From NCBI GenBank assembly GCA_001795035.1, contig MGMW01000032.1, positions 1 through 35,741 of the forward strand: DNA of 35,741 bases, written 5' to 3'. A model generated the notes under the pieces. That model searched no databases. It worked only from the letters and a program-made list of their open reading frames with translations, and was not told the origin of the DNA. Position numbers and translations under genes: made by a program. Below, one piece after another: positions 31,454 through 35,741 of this stretch (position 1 is its first letter; each line of letters starts with the position of its first letter). Source of the stretch: Chloroflexi bacterium RBG_13_53_26 (GTDB taxonomy: Bacteria > Chloroflexota > Dehalococcoidia > UBA2247 > RBG-13-53-26).

Positions 31454-32302
31454 ATGAAGAGAGTTGGCGTAATCTACCATCCGAAAATCATGGCAGCCGG
31501 AATTCTGGCGGAACAGCTTGCCCGGATTCTGCCATCTCTGGAGAGTACTGCTTGGACCTGTTCTGCTTGGGATGATCAGAATATGAGAGCCCAGTGTCCA
31601 GGTACTGACTTGGCTATTAGTGTCGGAGGTGATGGGACTATATTGCGAGTGGCTCGAGCTGTGAGTGATTGGGAGACACCTATACTTGGAGTGAATCTGG
31701 GGCATCTGGGGTTTATGACTGAGCTTTCTGCTGACGATATAATGGGTAGACTGGCGTCTGTGTTGAACGGTGAAGGTTGGATTGACCATCGCATGATGCT
31801 GCAGGTGGACCTGCAGTGCAGGGATAGGAGCAAACATGGCGAGGAACTGCCTCAACCTCTGTCTGCTCTCAATGATGTCGTAGTGGGGCGAGGCGCAGTA
31901 TCCAGGGTGGTCTATGTGAAAACCAGCATAGATGGTGTGCTTCTGACGCTCTACAAAGCTGATGGGGTTATTATTGCTACGGCGACGGGAAGCACTGGCT
32001 ATTGTCTGGCTGCTGGAGGCCCGATCCTCTATCCGCAGGCTGAGGATATTCTGATTAAGCCTATCTCGGCCCATTTGACGCTGGCTTACCCTTTGGTATT
32101 GCCATCTGCGGCCGTGATAGAGTTGGAGGTTCAGACTGACCACGAAGCCATGCTAAGCGTAGACGGTCAGATAAACATGGCTCTACATGATGGGGATAAG
32201 ATTATAGCGAGGCGAGGTCCACATGTTGCTCGCTTGGTAAGGGTAAATCCCCCCTCGTTCTTCTACAGTACACTGGAACGGAGACTGAAAGTAAAAGACT
32301 GA
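31454..32302 (+). CDS. nadK: NAD kinase
   Basis: 282 aa; ATG at 31454, 7 nt after the PAC2 stop. Phosphorylates NAD+ to NADP+. Seen: GVIYHPK near the N-terminus, the invariant GGDGT (58-62), LGVNLGHLGFMTEL, LNDVVVGRGAVSRVV (NE/D substrate motif) and TATGSTGYCLAAGGPI, followed by the C-terminal beta sandwich ending near SVDGQINMALHDGDKI. Length is typical. It heads an apparent nucleotide-metabolism group with a NUDIX hydrolase two genes downstream. Confidence 0.95.
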   Translation: MKRVGVIYHPKIMAAGILAEQLARILPSLESTAWTCSAWDDQNMRAQCPGTDLAISVGGDGTILRVARAVSDWETPILGVNLGHLGFMTELSADDIMGRLASVLNGEGWIDHRMMLQVDLQCRDRSKHGEELPQPLSALNDVVVGRGAVSRVVYVKTSIDGVLLTLYKADGVIIATATGSTGYCLAAGGPILYPQAEDILIKPISAHLTLAYPLVLPSAAVIELEVQTDHEAMLSVDGQINMALHDGDKIIARRGPHVARLVRVNPPSFFYSTLERRLKVKD

Positions 32303-32374
32303 GGATGGAATAGTAGTGCTTGAGTGATGAATTGCTAATGGGTTGCAGTCAGATTGATCATCAAAGGAGAGAAG

Positions 32375-32827
32375 TTGAAGGTAGAAAAGGCTAGGATTTC
32401 TGATGCTCCACAGATACACAAGTTGGCAAATCACTTTGCTGAAAAGGGAGTGATGTTACCACGTGCGCTAAGTGAGATATTCGAAAACGTCAGAGACTTT
32501 TTTGTTGTCAGGGATGGAGATATTGTTGTTGCCTGTGCCGCCCTTCACGTCTACTGGTCTGACTTGGCTGAGATCAGAGGTGTGGCGGTAAGCGAAGACT
32601 GCCAGGGCCAAGGAGTAGGGGCAAAACTCGTGGAAGCGTGCTTAGATGAAGCAAGGGCGCTGGGTATCCCCAGAATTTTCTGCCTGACCTACAAGGCGGC
32701 CTTTTTTGAAAAGCAGGGATTTCGGCAAGTGGACAAGCTGGAGCTCCCAAGGAAGGTTTGGTCAGAGTGCTACCGTTGTCCCAAATTCCCGGACTGCGAC
32801 GAGGTTGCTTTGACCTGCGACATTTGA
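32375..32827 (+). CDS. GNAT N-acetyltransferase (ArgA-like)
   Basis: 150 aa from the TTG at 32375, chosen because AAGGAG lies 5 nt upstream and the protein then starts at LKVEKARISDAPQIHKL; the frame opens 7 codons earlier at another TTG. Acetyl-CoA binding loop CQGQGVGAKLVEACLDEA (~85-102), IFCLTYKAAFFEKQGF and the C-terminal RKVWSECYRCPKFPDCDEVAL with three cysteines. This resembles stand-alone short N-acetylglutamate synthases that supply arginine biosynthesis. Whether glutamate is the substrate is inferred. 15 bp before the NUDIX gene. Confidence 0.82.
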   Translation: MKVEKARISDAPQIHKLANHFAEKGVMLPRALSEIFENVRDFFVVRDGDIVVACAALHVYWSDLAEIRGVAVSEDCQGQGVGAKLVEACLDEARALGIPRIFCLTYKAAFFEKQGFRQVDKLELPRKVWSECYRCPKFPDCDEVALTCDI

Positions 32828-32842
32828 ATACTGGGAGGGAAA

Positions 32843-33379
32843 GTGTTGGGTGAGTCCAGAGAGCAGCTATTACACAGTCAGCGAGTATATCAAGGGCGAG
32901 CAGTTCAGCTTAAGGTTGACACTGTGCGGAAGGCTGGCGGTAGAGAAACAACGCGAGAAGTTGTGGAACATAGCGACTGTGTAGCTATCCTTGCTATTGA
33001 TGCGGAAGACAATTTGCTTTTGGTTCGGCAGTTTCGCCATGCAGTGGACAAGGATCTTATAGAGATTCCTGCTGGTGGCATTGAGCCTGGCGAGACTCCT
33101 GACCAGGCAGTCTGCCGCGAGTTGCGAGAGGAAACAGGCTATTTGCCGAACCAGATCAAGAGGTTGGGAGGATTCTACTCTGCCCCAGGCTATTGCACAG
33201 AGTATTTGCACCTCTATCTTGCCACTCATCTTGTGCTCAGTCCTTTGCAGGCTGATGATACTGAGAGCATTGAGGTAGTGCGTGTAGCCTCTGCTGATGT
33301 TCCGAATCTGATTGCCTCAGGCAGGATTTGCGATGCCAAGAGTATTGCTGGGTTGCTGAGTATTTCCCTCTTTCAGTGA
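32843..33379 (+). CDS. NUDIX hydrolase, ADP-ribose pyrophosphatase-like
   Basis: 178 aa; GTG at 32843 after GGGAGGGA, with a TTG immediately following as alternative. The Nudix box is complete: GGIEPGETPDQAVCRELREETGY (G-x5-E-x7-REUxEExGU). Flanking features (AILAIDAEDNLLLVRQFRHAVDKDLIEIPAG upstream; GFYSAPGYCTEYLHLYLAT downstream) fit the ADP-ribose pyrophosphatase subfamily, which splits ADP-ribose to AMP and ribose-5-phosphate. Grouping with nadK fits NAD turnover. Converges with the next gene across 47 bp without an obvious terminator. Confidence 0.9.
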   Translation: MLGESREQLLHSQRVYQGRAVQLKVDTVRKAGGRETTREVVEHSDCVAILAIDAEDNLLLVRQFRHAVDKDLIEIPAGGIEPGETPDQAVCRELREETGYLPNQIKRLGGFYSAPGYCTEYLHLYLATHLVLSPLQADDTESIEVVRVASADVPNLIASGRICDAKSIAGLLSISLFQ

Positions 33380-33426
33380 ATTCTTTGTGGCAGTTGGCGA
33401 TTTGATGGATGGACGAGGGAGAGTTT

Positions 33427-35741
33427 TCAGCGGGGCGTTGTGCCATCCTTCCTACTGCAGAATCTGATGATCTCGGCAAAATTGCTTAGCTTGGACAGAT
33501 TGTTGGTCTCCAGAAATCCATCGTAGGTCAGATTGATCCACGGTTTCCCGTGCATTCTGCTGAACTTCTCAGACATAGCGGCCACAATTCCTCCAGGCAT
33601 GCAGCCATGGGGCATTACCGATATTACACCGGCAATATTGGGGTTCTCTATCCATTCGATCCCCACTCCTATGCTGAGAACTGCCTCGCTGCCACACTTT
33701 GGGGAGAGGTGCTGGCTTGAATATGACAATATCTCTTTGATCGATGGCTCTCGAGTGTCAACGAGGCCGTTGAAATTTGAGACCACTGAACGTTCATCGC
33801 GCTCCAACTGAAATCGTCGCAGGTAACCGGTCACAACCTTCCTTAGCTTCCTGTCTCGGACACCATCCTCGATGTTCCTATGAGTGATGTACTTCAGCCA
33901 CTCGCTCATCGGGGAAACCGTGGCCTCAACACCTGCCTTTTCACACTCTCTCACCAGGTCTCTGTTGCTGAATCTGTTGGATCGTAAGTATATCTCGCCA
34001 TTGATACCGACGATTGGCCTTCTTGGTTCGTTTGAGTCGATGAGGGAATTGAATTTTGTGGTTACCTCTCTTAAATAGTCATCTAAGTCCTCGCGCCTGC
34101 GGATACGGTTGGCAAGAATAGACAGACATTCGCTGAACAGGGCGTCCGTTACCCCCGCCGATTTCTCGTATGGACGGGTTCTCCAGAGGAGCTTCTCCAG
34201 ATAGTCCACAGCCACGATGCCCTTCCAGGCGAGTCGCTCAAAATCTGTACCGAGGTTCAAGTCGCGGTATGCGTTATTTGAAACGGTGGTACGGATTTTC
34301 AGGTCAAAGCCGATTTCTCTGAGTATCCTGGCTTGCTCCACGGCATATTTCCCGAACCGACAAGGTCCGAAGGCGCTGGCCATAAATCCTTCGACATCTT
34401 CTGGTCCGAAATCGTAGCTATCTGTTTCATGGAAGAACCTCATGAAATCGCCAAGACTCACGCGGTATGGCAGGCATTCTTTCCCGGAAGTCAGCCGATT
34501 GCTGTAGAGGAGGTTTCTATCATCTGGCTCAGGAAGCACGACAGCCTTTACTCCGAAGGCTTGCATTGCGGCCCCGAGTGCGTCGGCATGTGGGGCCATT
34601 CTTGGTATCAAGACGACCTTGTGTGAATTGACGGTTGTTGGAGCGGTGCGTCGGATATCTCTACTGTCGACTGGGAGGCCGTACGATTTTGAACAGCGGG
34701 CGTGTTGGTTTATGGTATCGACAAACGCCTCGAGTCTAGTAACGATGCCAGCCTCTGCTGCGTGTTCATCGATCTCCAACTGACCCAGCGGCTTGCTACC
34801 CATGATATCTTGAACAACGTTTAGCACGAACGAGTTGGGACCGCAGCCGAAGTTGGTCAAGACCAATCCGTATAACTGTGGGTCTAGTGCTGTTAACGCT
34901 GCACCAGCGATGTGTTTGCTTTCACTGAGCCAATAGGGCCTGTCGGAGTATTTCATGACATTCACAGAGTGTAGTGGCAGAAAATCCAGTGGGATAGGCA
35001 CTACGCCGAGTTGGGCCAGTTTTTCAGCGATGCCAAGATTTGCGCCTGAATCCTGGAACATGTATGAACGAGCGAGAATCACCACACCCAGTTGATTGCC
35101 CTGATGAATTCGTTGCAGCAGTTCTTTGCCGCGCTCGACCAATGCTGATTCAAATTCTCGTTGCGCTTCAATGCCAGCCATTGCTGCTGCCTTTCCTTGT
35201 CTCCTTGTGAACCCCATTTGTGCTGCCGCATCCGCCAGGTTGCTGATCAGGTCACTATCCCCTCTGCTGAGGTCCATCACAGGTATCAGCATTCTGTCTT
35301 CAAGATCTAGAACGTGACGTATGATGAATGGTGATGCCTGAACTAGAGGGCAGGAGTATTTCTGGTTTTCATCTCCCTCTTTCAAACCCAGTCGAATAGC
35401 GCAGGGATAGAGGACATGGTCAATCTGGTTGAGGCTTGCCGCATGACCATGGAGTAACTTGAGGGGGAAGCAACTGTCGGTGTAGCCCAGTTCCACGGCT
35501 TCTTCGATGATTTTCTTAGTGGTCTTGCTTGAAAGAACAACTTTTGCCCCCAGTGTATTAAGGAAGCCAATAAGCAACGGAGCGTAGTCATAGACTGCAA
35601 GTGCTCTGGGAATGCCGACCGAGGGTATACCATCCTTCTCTTGGTAGTCCTTGAACAGCAGTCTCTCGCGTTCATCAAAAGCAGTCTCCACTTTCTCGGC
35701 ACCAATCGTGCTGTCGTAGAGATCACACCTGCTGCCATAGA
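33427..35741 (-). CDS. 2-hydroxyacyl-CoA dehydratase activase-related protein (DUF2229), 5'-truncated by window
   Basis: At least 771 codons; the frame is open to the window edge and residues upstream of the first possible GTG (35691) look coding (GSRCDLYDSTIGAEKV), so this is the C-terminal part of a longer protein, probably one with BadF/HgdC-type ATPase domains first (~1,400 aa in total). Seen here: the DUF2229 start IPRALAVYDYAPLLIGFLNTLG; cysteines in CFPLKLLHGH, YPCAIRLG and YSCPLVQASPF; then NFGCGPNSF, GKECLPYRVSLGDFMRF, FGPCRFGKYAVEQ and MPHGCMPGGIVAAM, an HgdB-like half likely binding an iron-sulfur cluster. The family relates to ATP-driven electron transfer; its function is not established. 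Confidence 0.85.
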   Translation of the reverse strand, partial: YGSRCDLYDSTIGAEKVETAFDERERLLFKDYQEKDGIPSVGIPRALAVYDYAPLLIGFLNTLGAKVVLSSKTTKKIIEEAVELGYTDSCFPLKLLHGHAASLNQIDHVLYPCAIRLGLKEGDENQKYSCPLVQASPFIIRHVLDLEDRMLIPVMDLSRGDSDLISNLADAAAQMGFTRRQGKAAAMAGIEAQREFESALVERGKELLQRIHQGNQLGVVILARSYMFQDSGANLGIAEKLAQLGVVPIPLDFLPLHSVNVMKYSDRPYWLSESKHIAGAALTALDPQLYGLVLTNFGCGPNSFVLNVVQDIMGSKPLGQLEIDEHAAEAGIVTRLEAFVDTINQHARCSKSYGLPVDSRDIRRTAPTTVNSHKVVLIPRMAPHADALGAAMQAFGVKAVVLPEPDDRNLLYSNRLTSGKECLPYRVSLGDFMRFFHETDSYDFGPEDVEGFMASAFGPCRFGKYAVEQARILREIGFDLKIRTTVSNNAYRDLNLGTDFERLAWKGIVAVDYLEKLLWRTRPYEKSAGVTDALFSECLSILANRIRRREDLDDYLREVTTKFNSLIDSNEPRRPIVGINGEIYLRSNRFSNRDLVRECEKAGVEATVSPMSEWLKYITHRNIEDGVRDRKLRKVVTGYLRRFQLERDERSVVSNFNGLVDTREPSIKEILSYSSQHLSPKCGSEAVLSIGVGIEWIENPNIAGVISVMPHGCMPGGIVAAMSEKFSRMHGKPWINLTYDGFLETNNLSKLSNFAEIIRFCSRKDGTTPR

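Overview
The window is a gene-dense bacterial chromosome segment of moderate G+C (roughly 50%, by eye), with frequent GTG and TTG starts and clear Shine-Dalgarno sites. The mix of genes suggests an uncultured Chloroflexota, most likely Dehalococcoidia-like: an AroK-AroB fusion, a PAC2 protein, acyl-CoA dehydrogenase and DUF35/thiolase-like genes, a BadF/DUF2229-type activase, and a tiny CCG...GEPGC protein. This assignment is inference from gene content. No rRNA, tRNA, IS element or CRISPR array was seen.

Layout. (1) 1-1519, minus strand: a CrtC/AttH-like lipocalin-fold protein followed by a partial aminoglycoside-phosphotransferase/ACAD10-11-like kinase. (2) 1520-2005: a gene-free stretch with a short ATTCCC-N8-GGGAAT palindrome. 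(3) 2006-5328: a DUF1786 ASKHA protein (+), then on the minus strand a Gph-like HAD phosphatase, an RTX-like repeat lipoprotein, a YggU/DUF167 protein and a 67-aa Cys-rich small protein. (4) 5539-18243, plus strand: a long housekeeping run of comM/yifB, alaS, ruvX, aroE, DUF2007, aroC, a TIM-barrel protein, aroKB, hslV, an acyl-CoA dehydrogenase and tgt. (5) 18190-21496, minus strand: a ROK kinase with its own strong promoter and operator-like dyad, and a set of J-domain protein (with an in-frame TAG), histone-deacetylase-like enzyme and TM1367-like cyclophilin-fold protein. (6) 21886-26858, minus strand: a six-gene operon of FMN split-barrel protein, two acyl-CoA dehydrogenases, DUF35 OB-fold protein, thiolase-like protein and MaoC-like hot-dog protein. 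(7) 26976-29392, plus: a tiny membrane protein and malQ. (8) 29410-30171, minus: an SDR oxidoreductase. (9) 30562-33379, plus: PAC2, NAD kinase, GNAT and NUDIX. (10) 33427-35741, minus: the C-terminal part of a 2-hydroxyacyl-CoA-dehydratase-activase-related protein that continues past the window.

The most interesting system is region 6. Its gene set closely resembles the aldolytic side-chain-degradation operon of mycobacteria (igr: ChsE1-ChsE2 dehydrogenase, ChsH1-ChsH2 hydratase with DUF35, Ltp2 aldolase), but the domains are rearranged. The two dehydrogenases look like a catalytic and a non-catalytic subunit, the thiolase-like protein has lost the classical Claisen residues, and the DUF35 protein lacks the fused MaoC domain. 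I infer a CoA-ester retro-aldol module acting on a branched or cyclic acid. Other points are a metal-dependent TIM-barrel enzyme of unknown role embedded in the shikimate cluster, a nonsense codon inside an otherwise conserved J-protein, and an almost leaderless ROK transcript whose promoter overlaps a perfect dyad.
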